Origin: Vibrio europaeus | GTDB taxonomy: Bacteria; Pseudomonadota; Gammaproteobacteria; Enterobacterales; Vibrionaceae | Direction of reading: 5' to 3' | Length of the DNA: 64,000 nucleotides | NCBI RefSeq assembly: GCF_001695575.1 | Contig: NZ_LUAX01000007.1 | Location: 744,001 to 808,000 of the forward strand | In this document: one piece after another, positions 17,383 to 25,594 of the stretch | Layout: each line of letters begins with the position of its first letter | How positions within the stretch are numbered: position 1 is the stretch's first letter | Notes under the pieces: model-generated | What the model was told of the DNA's origin: nothing | The model's input: the letters and a program-made list of their open reading frames with translations, nothing else | Databases searched by the model: none | Position numbers and translations under genes: made by a program

Positions 17383-18282
17383 CTAAGACTTGAGTGTGCT
17401 TTGCCATTCACTGAGTACTTCTATGTGCTCAGGGCCTATTCCGCAGCAGCCTCCGATGATCGTCGCGCCACTCTCAAACCACGCCTTACTGTATTCAAGA
17501 TAATCTTGTGGTGTTAGCTCTCTCATCGCTTGAATGGTGTCATTGGCTTCATGTTCATTACCGATTGGGGTGAAGTTGTTGGCGTAGACGCCAATCTCGA
17601 TTGAGCGCCCAAGCTCATCCAGAGCTTGTTTCGCTTCGGTCACCGCGTTAACCATGGCCTCGGGTACTGAACAATTGAAAAAGACGCCATCGCCACCTGC
17701 TGCACAAACGCGTGTTGTTGCCTCTCGCACCGATTGACCAGAGCGCAATTGAGCAGATCCACTAGTGGTATCAGCAAGAGTGAAGGCGTAATAGCTCGAT
17801 TTCTCTGTTTGAGAGAGAATGGAGGCAATCGCGTCGAGTTCTTCCAAACTTGAGATGGTTTCCGCTAGCCAAATATCAACGTATTGATCTTGTGCCTGGT
17901 AGAGCAGGTTAAAGATCTGCTTTGCCTCTGCAGGACGAAACAAATCAGGTCGATAGCTGCCAAAGGCAGGGGGGAGAGCACCCACTACTTGTACGGCATG
18001 TGAGGCTTTGTCTGCTGATAGTCTGGCTATTTTGGCGGCTTTTGCAGCCAGGTTTGCTCCTTCAGCGTTGAATCGCTCTTGCCCGAGATGAAACGGAACA
18101 CAGGCGTAACTGTTAGTGGTAATGATTTGAGCGCCAGCGTCAATGAAGTTGGTGTGGGCAAGTTCTACGCACTGCGGTGATTCAATCAGTGCCTGAGCGC
18201 TCCACAGAGGTTGAGAAAAAGGCGCGCCCATTCGCTTGAGCTCGCGTCCCATTCCTCCATCTAAAATAGTCAGTCTTTTCAT
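17383..18282 (-). CDS. Homocysteine S-methyltransferase (MmuM-like)
   Basis: About 299 residues, starting at MKRLTILDGGMGREL. An open frame extends 23 codons further upstream (18351), but those residues do not look conserved. Zinc/homocysteine-binding cysteines are seen in FFNCSVPE and in the C-terminal GGCCGIGPEH, typical of the Pfam S-methyl_trans domain. It would methylate homocysteine from S-methylmethionine or a similar donor. No strong ribosome site is visible before either start, so the exact start is uncertain. It diverges from the TetR gene at 18507. Confidence 0.87.
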   Translation of the reverse strand: MKRLTILDGGMGRELKRMGAPFSQPLWSAQALIESPQCVELAHTNFIDAGAQIITTNSYACVPFHLGQERFNAEGANLAAKAAKIARLSADKASHAVQVVGALPPAFGSYRPDLFRPAEAKQIFNLLYQAQDQYVDIWLAETISSLEELDAIASILSQTEKSSYYAFTLADTTSGSAQLRSGQSVREATTRVCAAGGDGVFFNCSVPEAMVNAVTEAKQALDELGRSIEIGVYANNFTPIGNEHEANDTIQAMRELTPQDYLEYSKAWFESGATIIGGCCGIGPEHIEVLSEWQSTLKS

Positions 18283-18417
18283 TATGTCGATATTTGTATC
18301 TATGACTCTTCGTTGATAGTTAACCATCTTGGTTAAGAGATCAATGACCAAGTTGAGGCCTAATTCGTTAGATATCGATTGCTGACAAGATAAATAAACC
18401 TTTTGACATGGGTAGAG

Positions 18418-18448
18418 CGTTCATTCTACCCTGTAAGTAGAATAAACG
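18418..18448. promoter_or_regulatory. Operator-like inverted repeat upstream of the TetR gene
   Basis: CGTTCATTCTAC (18418-18429) faces GTAGAATAAACG (18437-18448) with a 7-bp spacer; 11 of 12 positions pair. It lies 59 bp before the TetR start, beside a TTGACA-like box at 18403. Location and symmetry fit an autoregulatory TetR operator controlling the TetR-oxidoreductase pair. Confidence 0.65.
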
Positions 18449-18506
18449 TTTTACTTTTCGATTCTCTGAGTCGACTAGAAAGTAACCCGAATACTTAGAG
18501 GTAAAA

Positions 18507-19031
18507 ATGTCGGTAAAGAGGCAAATCGCTGAAAACTTGGAGAAGGCGTTCAGTCAATATGGTTTCGCTGAGCCAAGTGTGTCGCAATTGCAAAAGGCGT
18601 GTGAAGTGAGTCTGCGTACTTTGTACAAGTACTACCCATCGAAAGAAGAGATGATTGTCGCGGCTTTGGAGCATCGTCACCAACGTTATATGGACTTACT
18701 CAGCCAAGACAAACCAGAAAATGGTTTAGAGGCGGTATTTCACGTAGTAGGCCAGCTTGAAGAGTGGATGAAGCATCATGCGCCTCATGGCTGCTTGTCC
18801 ACTCTGGCGGTTGCGTCTTTTCCCGACAACGAAATCATATCTAGTGTTGTGACCGAACATAAACAAGCCGTGAAAGCATTCTTGAGCGAGCTTGTCGGGG
18901 ATGAAGCTAGAGGCTATCAGTTATACGTAATACATGAAGGCATTTCAGGAACTTGGCCAGTTATGGGGCGAGAGTCGATAGAGGTAGCCAAACAGATGAT
19001 TGCACAACTCGTTGAGGGCTCACATGAGTAA
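18507..19031 (+). CDS. TetR-family transcriptional regulator
   Basis: 174 residues with an N-terminal TetR helix-turn-helix (SVSQLQKACEVSLRTLYKYY, about residues 24-43). The ligand domain holds KHHAPHGCLSTL, reminiscent of electrophile- or thiol-responsive TetR proteins, though that is a guess. It overlaps the oxidoreductase start by 8 bp, so the two are coupled. The ATG at 18507 has AGAGG upstream. It probably represses its own operon through the palindrome at 18418-18448. Confidence 0.9.
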   Translation: MSVKRQIAENLEKAFSQYGFAEPSVSQLQKACEVSLRTLYKYYPSKEEMIVAALEHRHQRYMDLLSQDKPENGLEAVFHVVGQLEEWMKHHAPHGCLSTLAVASFPDNEIISSVVTEHKQAVKAFLSELVGDEARGYQLYVIHEGISGTWPVMGRESIEVAKQMIAQLVEGSHE

Positions 19032-20076
19032 TATCATTGCAGAAAAGATGAATGCGGTACAACTTACCGGCCACGGTGGGTTTGAGGTGCTGAACTACAC
19101 AACAGAAGCCGAAACGCCGAAGCCAAAACAAGATCAAGTGCTGATTCGTGTTAAAGCCGCAGGGGTTAACAACACCGATATTAATACTCGTATCGGTTGG
19201 TACTCAAAGGGCGATAAAGCCAGCGAAGATGCAAGTTGGGGTGGAAATGCTCTCGAATTTCCAAGAATTCAAGGCGCCGATGTTTGTGGTGAGATAGTCG
19301 CGGTAGGCAACAACATTGATGCCGAGCGGATTGGCGAGCGCGTACTGGTGGAGCCATGTTTGTCTCAAGTTGAAGGTTCGAGACCGGATGTACCTTGGTA
19401 TATCGGTTCTGAGTGCGATGGCGGCTTTGCCCAGTATGTAGTCGTGGACGCTGTTCATGCTTATTCGATTAACTCATCGATGACCGATATTGAACTGGCC
19501 TCGTTTCCGTGTTCGTATTCAACGGCTGAGAACATGCTGACTCGCTCTAAACTTGCTCAGGGCGAGCGAGTATTAATTTCCGGAGCATCTGGCGGTGTCG
19601 GCTCTGCCGCGATTCAGCTTGCCAAAGCTCGAGGCGCTTATGTCATTGCAATCACTAGCCCGAGCAAACAACAGCAAGTTTTGGAGCTTGGTGCCGATCA
19701 AGTGGTGAACCGGTCTGATTTCTTACCCGATGTACTGGGAGAAAACAGCGTCGATGTTGTGATTGATCTGGTTGCAGGTTCCGCTTGGCCGCAATTTTTA
19801 CAAGTATTGCGGCCTAAAGGTCGTTATGCCGTCTCTGGTGCTATTGGCGGTGCTATGGTTGAACTGGATGTGCGGACACTCTACCTTAAAGATCTGAGCT
19901 TCTTCGGCTGTACGGTTTTGGAACCCGAAGTTTTTCGTAATCTCGTCAGCCATATTGAACAAGGGGCGATTAAACCGCTCGTCGCACAGACCTTTCCTTT
20001 AGAGAAGATCCAATTGGCGCAGGAGTTTTTCCTTGAGAAGGGACACGTGGGCAAAGTGGTATTGACGGTTAGCTAG
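19024..20076 (+). CDS. Medium-chain (MDR) alcohol dehydrogenase / quinone oxidoreductase
   Basis: Zinc-less-looking MDR protein of about 350 residues, with the GroES-like part (VLIRVKAAGVNNTDINTR), the nucleotide site SGASGGVGSAAIQLAKARGA, and the GRYAVSGAIGGA loop. The ATG at 19024 with GAGGG upstream is preferred over the in-frame ATG at 19000. It probably reduces quinones, enones or aldehydes with NAD(P)H. With its TetR gene it looks like an inducible detoxification pair. The substrate cannot be told from sequence. Confidence 0.88.
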   Translation: MSNIIAEKMNAVQLTGHGGFEVLNYTTEAETPKPKQDQVLIRVKAAGVNNTDINTRIGWYSKGDKASEDASWGGNALEFPRIQGADVCGEIVAVGNNIDAERIGERVLVEPCLSQVEGSRPDVPWYIGSECDGGFAQYVVVDAVHAYSINSSMTDIELASFPCSYSTAENMLTRSKLAQGERVLISGASGGVGSAAIQLAKARGAYVIAITSPSKQQQVLELGADQVVNRSDFLPDVLGENSVDVVIDLVAGSAWPQFLQVLRPKGRYAVSGAIGGAMVELDVRTLYLKDLSFFGCTVLEPEVFRNLVSHIEQGAIKPLVAQTFPLEKIQLAQEFFLEKGHVGKVVLTVS

Positions 20077-20097
20077 CCCTGCAGTTCAACAGAGATT

Positions 20098-21252
20098 CTA
20101 GCGGTTTTCTGAGAGCTTCAAGATGGCGAAATGTTCACAGAGATTGAACGTGGCAAATGCTTGAAGCTCTTCGTCTAATGCGGTTAAAAATGCCGCTTTA
20201 TCCTTTATTGAAGGCTCGGTGAACAGGTGGAGTACGTTGAGCACAGATTTCTTCTTATCGACCTTGCAGTCTGCGCGTGCGACTAATTTTCCATCCCATA
20301 AAATAGGTAAACAGAAGTAACCAAATTGCCTTTTAGCCTGTGGTACATAGCATTCAATCAGATAGTCAAAATTGAACACAGCATTGGCACGTTTTCTTTG
20401 AATAAGCAGGTTATCAAACGGAGAAAGTATCTTTGCCCGTTTGCGATTGATGCGTTTGTCGAGCAACTGAAGTGCTTCGCTTTCTACCACATACTCGCCC
20501 CCACCTATCTTTATCTGCTCAACTTCTCCACTCTCTATTAAATCTTGTAGCGCTTGTTTCACATGCTGTTTGACGTCTTTAAGCTGGTAGGTCATCTCCG
20601 TGAGAGTACCGAAGCTGTGCGCTTTCAGGTAACTCATAACAAGAAATCGCGCGTGTTCTTGAGGCGTTGGCATCGAGGTATCGACGCTACTGGGTAACAC
20701 ACGTGAAGTTAAGTCATAGACTTTGTGAAACCCTCTTCGTTCAGCAATCATTAGATCGCCCTGCATATATAGGTTTTCTAATGCTTGTTTGGTCGGCTTG
20801 GTATGCCACCCATCCGTTTTATGGGCTTTTGATTCGAAGTCTTTTGCCATCAGTGGGCCTTCGCACTTGATGCGGCTGAGAACACCACTCATCAATTGAC
20901 GGTCATTGCAGTACCAGTGCTTTTGCTGACCGGATTTGATCGCCGCCTTTCGCGGTAAACTGTAGCGAAAGTTGCTCATAGGTAGATAAGCGGCGGCGTG
21001 GGACCAGTATTCAAAGACTTTGCGGTCAGCGACAAGCTGATCAAGGTGCTTGGGTTGATAGCTTGGGTTACGACTCCAAAGTGTATGGTGATGGGCTCTT
21101 TGAACAACGGAAATCGTATCTATCTGCACATACCCTAGTTGCTCGAAAGCGTTGAGTGTTTTGCTGTAAGCACTGCCTTTTGACTTTCCTACGGGAAGCC
21201 CTTGGGCGATGAGGGCAAGTTTTTGTGCTTGAGATAGAGAGAGTGACTTCAT
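20098..21252 (-). CDS. YcaQ/AlkX-family DNA interstrand-crosslink glycosylase
   Basis: 384-residue HTH_42 protein of the YcaQ (AlkX) group. E. coli YcaQ/AlkX unhooks interstrand crosslinks made by nitrogen mustards; the AlkZ branch protects azinomycin producers. The catalytic Q-phi-D motif is present as QID (Q43-D45) in YVQIDTISVV, followed by VFEYWSHAAAYLP, a strongly conserved family stretch. Three winged-helix regions are expected. It overlaps the MFS gene by 4 bp and is the last gene of a coupled three-gene operon (recombinase-like, exporter, glycosylase). Confidence 0.87.
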   Translation of the reverse strand: MKSLSLSQAQKLALIAQGLPVGKSKGSAYSKTLNAFEQLGYVQIDTISVVQRAHHHTLWSRNPSYQPKHLDQLVADRKVFEYWSHAAAYLPMSNFRYSLPRKAAIKSGQQKHWYCNDRQLMSGVLSRIKCEGPLMAKDFESKAHKTDGWHTKPTKQALENLYMQGDLMIAERRGFHKVYDLTSRVLPSSVDTSMPTPQEHARFLVMSYLKAHSFGTLTEMTYQLKDVKQHVKQALQDLIESGEVEQIKIGGGEYVVESEALQLLDKRINRKRAKILSPFDNLLIQRKRANAVFNFDYLIECYVPQAKRQFGYFCLPILWDGKLVARADCKVDKKKSVLNVLHLFTEPSIKDKAAFLTALDEELQAFATFNLCEHFAILKLSENR

Positions 21253-22454
21253 GTTGTGATGTTTTTTCCTTGTTGCTCCATGGACTGCACTGCATTAAAG
21301 CCGCGCAAGATATTCCCTAGGGTAATCACAGCAAAAATCACGATAACAATCGATAAATGCCATGCCTGATTTAAACCAAGTTGAACCAGCGCCATACTGA
21401 CAATTGAAGAAACGATCATTTGCCCACCCCCAGACATTGCCGCTGCCGCTCCTGCCTGTTTTTTGTATGGTTGCATGACCATAGCTTGGGCACAAGGGAG
21501 CGCAATCCCGTTTCCGAGAATCATCAGCAATTGACCGATCATCAGATAAAGAGGTTCAAGCGGACAAACGAAAAACCACAGTGCAGAGCTGAAATGGAGC
21601 ATAGGCGTAAATAGCAGTAACTTTTTGCTGCCAATCATAGGTCTGACACGATTGCAGATACTGGTACCGGTAATCATCCCCAGTGCGGGAATAATCGCCC
21701 ATAGTGCGTATTCGTCTGATGTCATGCCGATCTGGTCTTGCATAATAAAAGGCATGATAGAGACGGTAGTAATCATCAAACTAAAGTTAAGCCAACCTAT
21801 GCTGGCAAAGCTCATGAAATAGCGCGATGTCAGCAACTGTTTATATTGCCGAGCCATCTGTTTTGGCGAAGGGATTTTGTTGGTCGCTGCGAGCGTTTCA
21901 TCAAATCTGAATGCGAGTAGTCCCCAGGCTATAGCGACATAACCAAGTAAAGAAACGAACACCATCGTCCAGCCAAAATGGTAGTTAATAAAGCCACCGA
22001 TAACAGGAGCAACCAATGGAGTAATGGAAGCGGCCATGGCGATGTAGGATAGGGCGACAGGTAACTGAGCACCACTGTATCTGTCTCTGGTTGATGCTCT
22101 AGCGAGTACTGCGCAGCAGCCCGTCCCCACCCCTTGCAGAAAGCGTCCTAATACCATTCCATTGAAGGAGTCTTTCAACACAATGATCACCATCAGACCT
22201 GAAAGGGCGATCAGTAATCCGGTAAGCAGGACTTTTTTGCGCCCCAGAGCATCGGAAATTGGGCCGTAGATAAATTGTGAGGGGCCAAAGCCTAGTAAGT
22301 ACACACTGACTAAAAGCTGTGCTTGATCGAGAGAGATAGAAAAGTCTTTCGCGATCCATGGCAGCGATGGGAAAACCAACCCCATGCTGAGCTGACCAAT
22401 ACTGATGATTAAACACGCCAGTAAGATGGTTCGAAATTGAATGGGTTTACTCAT
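21249..22454 (-). CDS. MFS multidrug exporter (Bcr/CflA type)
   Basis: 401-residue, twelve-helix transporter of the drug:H+ antiporter class. It has the motif A-like GPISDALGRKKVLL after helix 2, VLARASTRDRYSG, and PLVAPVIGGFI in helix 5, all typical of Bcr/CflA. It starts on the stop of the recombinase-like gene (TAATG) and overlaps the YcaQ gene by 4 bp. The pairing of an exporter with a crosslink glycosylase suggests export of, and repair of damage by, the same DNA-reactive compound; that is inference. Confidence 0.88.
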   Translation of the reverse strand: MSKPIQFRTILLACLIISIGQLSMGLVFPSLPWIAKDFSISLDQAQLLVSVYLLGFGPSQFIYGPISDALGRKKVLLTGLLIALSGLMVIIVLKDSFNGMVLGRFLQGVGTGCCAVLARASTRDRYSGAQLPVALSYIAMAASITPLVAPVIGGFINYHFGWTMVFVSLLGYVAIAWGLLAFRFDETLAATNKIPSPKQMARQYKQLLTSRYFMSFASIGWLNFSLMITTVSIMPFIMQDQIGMTSDEYALWAIIPALGMITGTSICNRVRPMIGSKKLLLFTPMLHFSSALWFFVCPLEPLYLMIGQLLMILGNGIALPCAQAMVMQPYKKQAGAAAAMSGGGQMIVSSIVSMALVQLGLNQAWHLSIVIVIFAVITLGNILRGFNAVQSMEQQGKNITT

Positions 22455-23095
22455 TACACCTCACCAGATGGGTCGCCATGATGACCACGACGGCGTAAAC
22501 AACCTTCTTGGTCGAGCTTATTGAGTTTGGCTTTGACCCGTTTGACGGTAGATAGGCTAACATCGCAGGCAGTGGCGACACTTTGCATTGTCTCACCTTC
22601 AAGAAGCAAAGACTTGATCTGCTGATGCTTCTGTTTGTCAGCAGGTCGACCACGGAACTTCTCTTTCCAGCGCTCGGGATCTCCCTTTAATTCTTCTCGA
22701 CCTAACTCAGCAGCAAATAGCCGATGTTGGATTTGAACTTTCGCGTAACCGGACAGCAAGCTGAGCATTGAATGAGTGTGAGTACAGCCGCTTTGCAGAG
22801 TTAATGGTTCGCACAGGGTTTTGATGGTTAGCCCTTTTTCAAGCAGTGCTTCTAGCGTGTTTTTGGCCTGAGAAAAATCGCGGCCAAAAACCGTTAACCA
22901 CCAGATGTATAGGGTGTCGCCGGGCTTGATCTTCTCCAGTAACAGCTTGAAACCAGGGCGTTCCAATGGCGGAACATTCCCCCGGACTTTGTCTTCAATG
23001 TGTTCACTCTTTGCAGCAGCACTTTGCAGTAAATCTAGGTGTTCAGCGTAGGCTCGATTCTTAGGAGAAAAACGCGTGTAGATGTAAGTGGCCAT
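22454..23095 (-). CDS. Serine-recombinase-like protein with altered active site
   Basis: About 213 residues: resolvase/invertase N-terminal domain then a Hin-type helix-turn-helix (GETMQSVATACDVSLSTVKRV, near 170-190). The nucleophile region is kept (YTRFS), as is ERPGF. The usual catalytic LDRLGR is replaced by LTVFGR: the aspartate and the first arginine of that motif are Thr and Val. The protein may therefore bind DNA without recombining it, perhaps regulating its own operon. ATG 23095 (MATYIYTRFS) is used; ATG 23107 is also possible. The stop overlaps the MFS start. Repeats upstream (23107-23174) could be its binding sites. Confidence 0.8.
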   Translation of the reverse strand: MATYIYTRFSPKNRAYAEHLDLLQSAAAKSEHIEDKVRGNVPPLERPGFKLLLEKIKPGDTLYIWWLTVFGRDFSQAKNTLEALLEKGLTIKTLCEPLTLQSGCTHTHSMLSLLSGYAKVQIQHRLFAAELGREELKGDPERWKEKFRGRPADKQKHQQIKSLLLEGETMQSVATACDVSLSTVKRVKAKLNKLDQEGCLRRRGHHGDPSGEV

Positions 23096-23106
23096 AATAA
23101 TTTGCA

Positions 23107-23174
23107 TTGGTTCATTTAATGTAATGGCTCATAATATAGTTTGGTTCATATTTACAGTCAACACCAAATGAGCC
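23107..23174. promoter_or_regulatory. Direct and inverted repeats upstream of the recombinase-like gene
   Basis: The 9-mer TTGGTTCAT occurs at 23107-23115 and again at 23141-23149, 34 bp apart. GGCTCAT (23126-23132) and ATGAGCC (23168-23174) form an inverted repeat. They overlap the presumed promoter of the minus-strand operon and could be operator sites. Confidence 0.4.
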
Positions 23175-23283
23175 TATTTAGGTTAGTTAGAGCTGCTTAA
23201 GAAAGTGATTAGAGATTCTATGGACTAAATACATGAGGATGAAACAGAGTTGAGATATAGTACGCGCGCCTGTTCAATTGTAT

Positions 23284-23640
23284 ATGAGTCATTTTATGTT
23301 GTTGTCTCTTCCTCCCATAATCACGCTTTCTTTGGCGATTATATGTGAAGTCTTTGCCACGTCTTGGCTACCTAAAACCAACCAATTTACGGCATTGCCA
23401 GAGAGTATAGGCGTGCTTATGGGCTATGGATTGGCCTTCTATCTTCTTTCAATTACCGTGCAATCCATGTCGTTGGGTGTTGCTTACGCGGTATGGTGTG
23501 GGGCGGGTATTGTCTTGGTCGCTGCTATCTCATGGCTTGTATATGGTCAAAAGCTCGATGTTTATGCGTTAGTAGGTATTGGCTTTATTCTAACTGGGAC
23601 AGCGATCATAAATATCTTCTCTTCTTCTATCAGTCATTAA
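23284..23640 (+). CDS. SMR-family small multidrug efflux protein
   Basis: About 118 residues with four membrane helices, the EmrE/QacE size. The membrane glutamate needed for proton/drug exchange is seen in IICEVFATSWL, and the third helix holds YAVWCGAGIVLVA. Candidate starts are TTG 23278, ATG 23284 and ATG 23296; none has a clear ribosome site, and 23284 is a compromise. It diverges from the recombinase-like operon and is followed by a LysR gene. Substrates could be cationic drugs, guanidinium or polyamines. Confidence 0.87.
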   Translation: MSHFMLLSLPPIITLSLAIICEVFATSWLPKTNQFTALPESIGVLMGYGLAFYLLSITVQSMSLGVAYAVWCGAGIVLVAAISWLVYGQKLDVYALVGIGFILTGTAIINIFSSSISH

Positions 23641-23668
23641 TCTGTCATTTAAGCGTCGAAAAACTGCA

Positions 23669-23707
23669 ACCTGATTGAAGTAATTTTCACTTTTATTTCA
23701 ATCAGGT
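23669..23707. promoter_or_regulatory. Inverted repeat covering the lysR ribosome site
   Basis: ACCTGATTGAA (23669-23679) and TTCAATCAGGT (23697-23707) are perfect 11-bp arms with a 17-bp spacer. The right arm includes the AGGTGA ribosome site of the LysR gene at 23714. It may be an autoregulatory operator, or an RNA stem that hides the ribosome site. A role as terminator of the SMR gene is less likely because no T tract follows. Confidence 0.5.
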
Positions 23708-23713
23708 GAAGCC

Positions 23714-24598
23714 ATGTTACCTCCTCTCCGCGCCCTTGTGGCATTTGAAGCGGTTGCTCGTCTCGGTTCAATTGGCGCAGCGGCTCGCGAACTGTGCGTT
23801 ACGCAAGCTGCGGTTAGTCAGCAGCTTAAAAGCCTCGAAGGCTTTCTCGATACTACTCTGTTTGAACGCAGCCAAAAAGGGGTCAAACTCACTTCGGCGG
23901 CGCAGCATTATCAGCCCATTGTGTCGGGGTCACTGGCCCACTTAAAACTGCAAACGCAAATCCTATTCGGTGAAAAAGAAACCGATGTTCTAAGCCTCAG
24001 AGTCAACCACACTTTGTGTCACAACTGGTTGTTGCCTCGCTTATCTGATTTTTATCACAAGTACCCGTTTATTCGGCTTGATATTCAGCTGGTGGATTGG
24101 CCGTCGACTAACCCTTGTCAGAATGTCGATATCGAGCTGACCAACGGCAAAGTCGAGAGTGAAGATACGCATTCAGAGCGCCTCTTTCAGGAACATTGGC
24201 AACTGGTATGCAGCCCGAATTTTAAAAAGACTTATCAGCAGACGCTCGCTGAACGAGACTTTTCCGAGCTGCCAGCGGTGCAAGTGAAAGGGTATCAGGA
24301 AAATTGGCTGCAATGGCTGAGCCACAACCAGTTTGATATCACCTTGCCAAGGGTGCAATTAGAAATCAGCAATTCACTGCATGCACTAGAGGCCGCAAAA
24401 CAAGGCGTCGGAGCGCTATTGGTCCGTTCACTGGCGGTGTCACAACAACTCAGAAGCAAAGAGCTGGTGCTTGCCATTGACGCCTCCATGCCTGCGGAGT
24501 CAGGACACTACCTTATTACCAAGCCTAGTCGCAGCGCCAAGGTGAACTTCTTCTGCGATTGGTTACACCACCAAATAGAAATGAGTGAACAGGTCTAA
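23714..24598 (+). CDS. LysR-family transcriptional regulator (GcvA-like)
   Basis: 294 residues with the N-terminal winged helix (SIGAAARELCVTQAAVSQQLKSLE, residues 18-41) and a periplasmic-binding-like effector domain. The opening LPPLRALVAFEAVARLGS is typical of GcvA-type LysR proteins. It lies 73 bp after the SMR gene in the same direction. The neighbouring ABC operon starts 102 bp downstream, so either could be its target. The inverted repeat before it suggests self-control. Confidence 0.9.
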   Translation: MLPPLRALVAFEAVARLGSIGAAARELCVTQAAVSQQLKSLEGFLDTTLFERSQKGVKLTSAAQHYQPIVSGSLAHLKLQTQILFGEKETDVLSLRVNHTLCHNWLLPRLSDFYHKYPFIRLDIQLVDWPSTNPCQNVDIELTNGKVESEDTHSERLFQEHWQLVCSPNFKKTYQQTLAERDFSELPAVQVKGYQENWLQWLSHNQFDITLPRVQLEISNSLHALEAAKQGVGALLVRSLAVSQQLRSKELVLAIDASMPAESGHYLITKPSRSAKVNFFCDWLHHQIEMSEQV

Positions 24599-24648
24599 AG
24601 ATTTTCTAATGAGTTGCCATAAAAAATGTGTAGGACACTCAAGCAGAC

Positions 24649-24666
24649 TTGTCATATAGCTCAACT
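24649..24666 (+). promoter_or_regulatory. Possible weak Pho box before the Ugp-like operon
   Basis: TTGTCAT (24649-24655), 4 bases, then CTCAACT (24660-24666). The first half matches the Pho box half-site CTGTCAT at six of seven positions; the second half is poor. The spacing (11-bp repeat) is right. It is listed because a ugp-type operon is a known PhoB target, but on sequence alone it is weak. Confidence 0.22.
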
Positions 24667-24700
24667 AATTTACTCCCATATCAATTAGTACGAGGTTGCC

Positions 24701-25585
24701 ATGAGCGCTTTCTCTCAACAGATGATAAATCGAACCAAGGTGCTGTTTTTTACCGCGCCGCTTTTATTGCCTTTGGTCACCTTTTGGTTAGTGCCATTTG
24801 GTTATTCGATCTACATCAGTTTCACCGACTGGGATTACATTTCTCCAGATTACGATTTTATTGGTTTAGAAAACTACCAATACATGGTCGAGGACTTTGA
24901 GTTTACCCAAGCGTTGCTCAATACATTCTGGTTCTCACTAGGTGTTGTGGTTCCAACCGTTTTATTGGGGCTTATGTTCGCCTTGTTACTGCATAAGAAC
25001 TTTGCTGGTAGCCAGTTTTATCGAGCGGTGATTTTCTCTCCGTGGATCACTCCGACGGTCGCCGTCTCTATTGTTTGGTCTTGGGTATTTGAGTCTAAAT
25101 CTGGCTTGGCCAATCAACTACTTATGTCGGCAGGTTTTGACAGAATTGCTTGGCTAGAGCAAGGCGACACAGCGATGACGGCGGTCATCATTGTGACGAT
25201 TTGGCAGGCGATTGGCTGGACAATGCTGTTTTACATTAGCGCGTTGAACAAAATTCCGACTTCACTTTATGAAGCGTCGTTGATTGACGGATGCAGTAGC
25301 CTGACCCGATTTATCAAAATCACTTTGCCTCTGGTGTCACCCACCACGTTCTTTTTAGTTGTCGTCAACATCATTACGGCGGTACAGGCGTTCGATCAAT
25401 TTCAGATCCTGACTCAGGGCGGTCCTGGCGGAGAAACACGTACTCTGCTTTACCTGTTTTATCAGCAAGCGTTTGAGCGATATGAAATGGGACCTGCAGC
25501 CGCGACGTCTCTGGTGATTTTCCTAATCACGGCGTTACTAGCACTAGTGAATACTTACATCGGTAAACGTTGGGTTTACTACTAA
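24701..25585 (+). CDS. ABC importer permease, UgpA/MalF type
   Basis: 294-residue inner-membrane permease with about six helices and the cytoplasmic EAA-like loop YEASLIDGCSSLTRFIKITLP that docks the ATPase. Length and sequence fit the UgpA branch of carbohydrate (CUT1) importers. It is the first gene of a six-gene run: two permeases, binding protein, PHP enzyme, HAD enzyme and ATPase. The opening AACGAGG gives a good ribosome site. Confidence 0.9.
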   Translation: MSAFSQQMINRTKVLFFTAPLLLPLVTFWLVPFGYSIYISFTDWDYISPDYDFIGLENYQYMVEDFEFTQALLNTFWFSLGVVVPTVLLGLMFALLLHKNFAGSQFYRAVIFSPWITPTVAVSIVWSWVFESKSGLANQLLMSAGFDRIAWLEQGDTAMTAVIIVTIWQAIGWTMLFYISALNKIPTSLYEASLIDGCSSLTRFIKITLPLVSPTTFFLVVVNIITAVQAFDQFQILTQGGPGGETRTLLYLFYQQAFERYEMGPAAATSLVIFLITALLALVNTYIGKRWVYY

Positions 25586-25594
25586 GGACATATT

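Noticed and set aside
22454..23095. Recombinase gene as proof of a mobile element or integron
   Set aside because: No terminal inverted repeats or target duplications flank it, and it is coupled to chromosomal-type genes, so it is treated as a regulator-like operon member.
24649..24666. Confident Pho box
   Set aside because: Only one half-site matches; retained as a weak feature, not as evidence of PhoB control.
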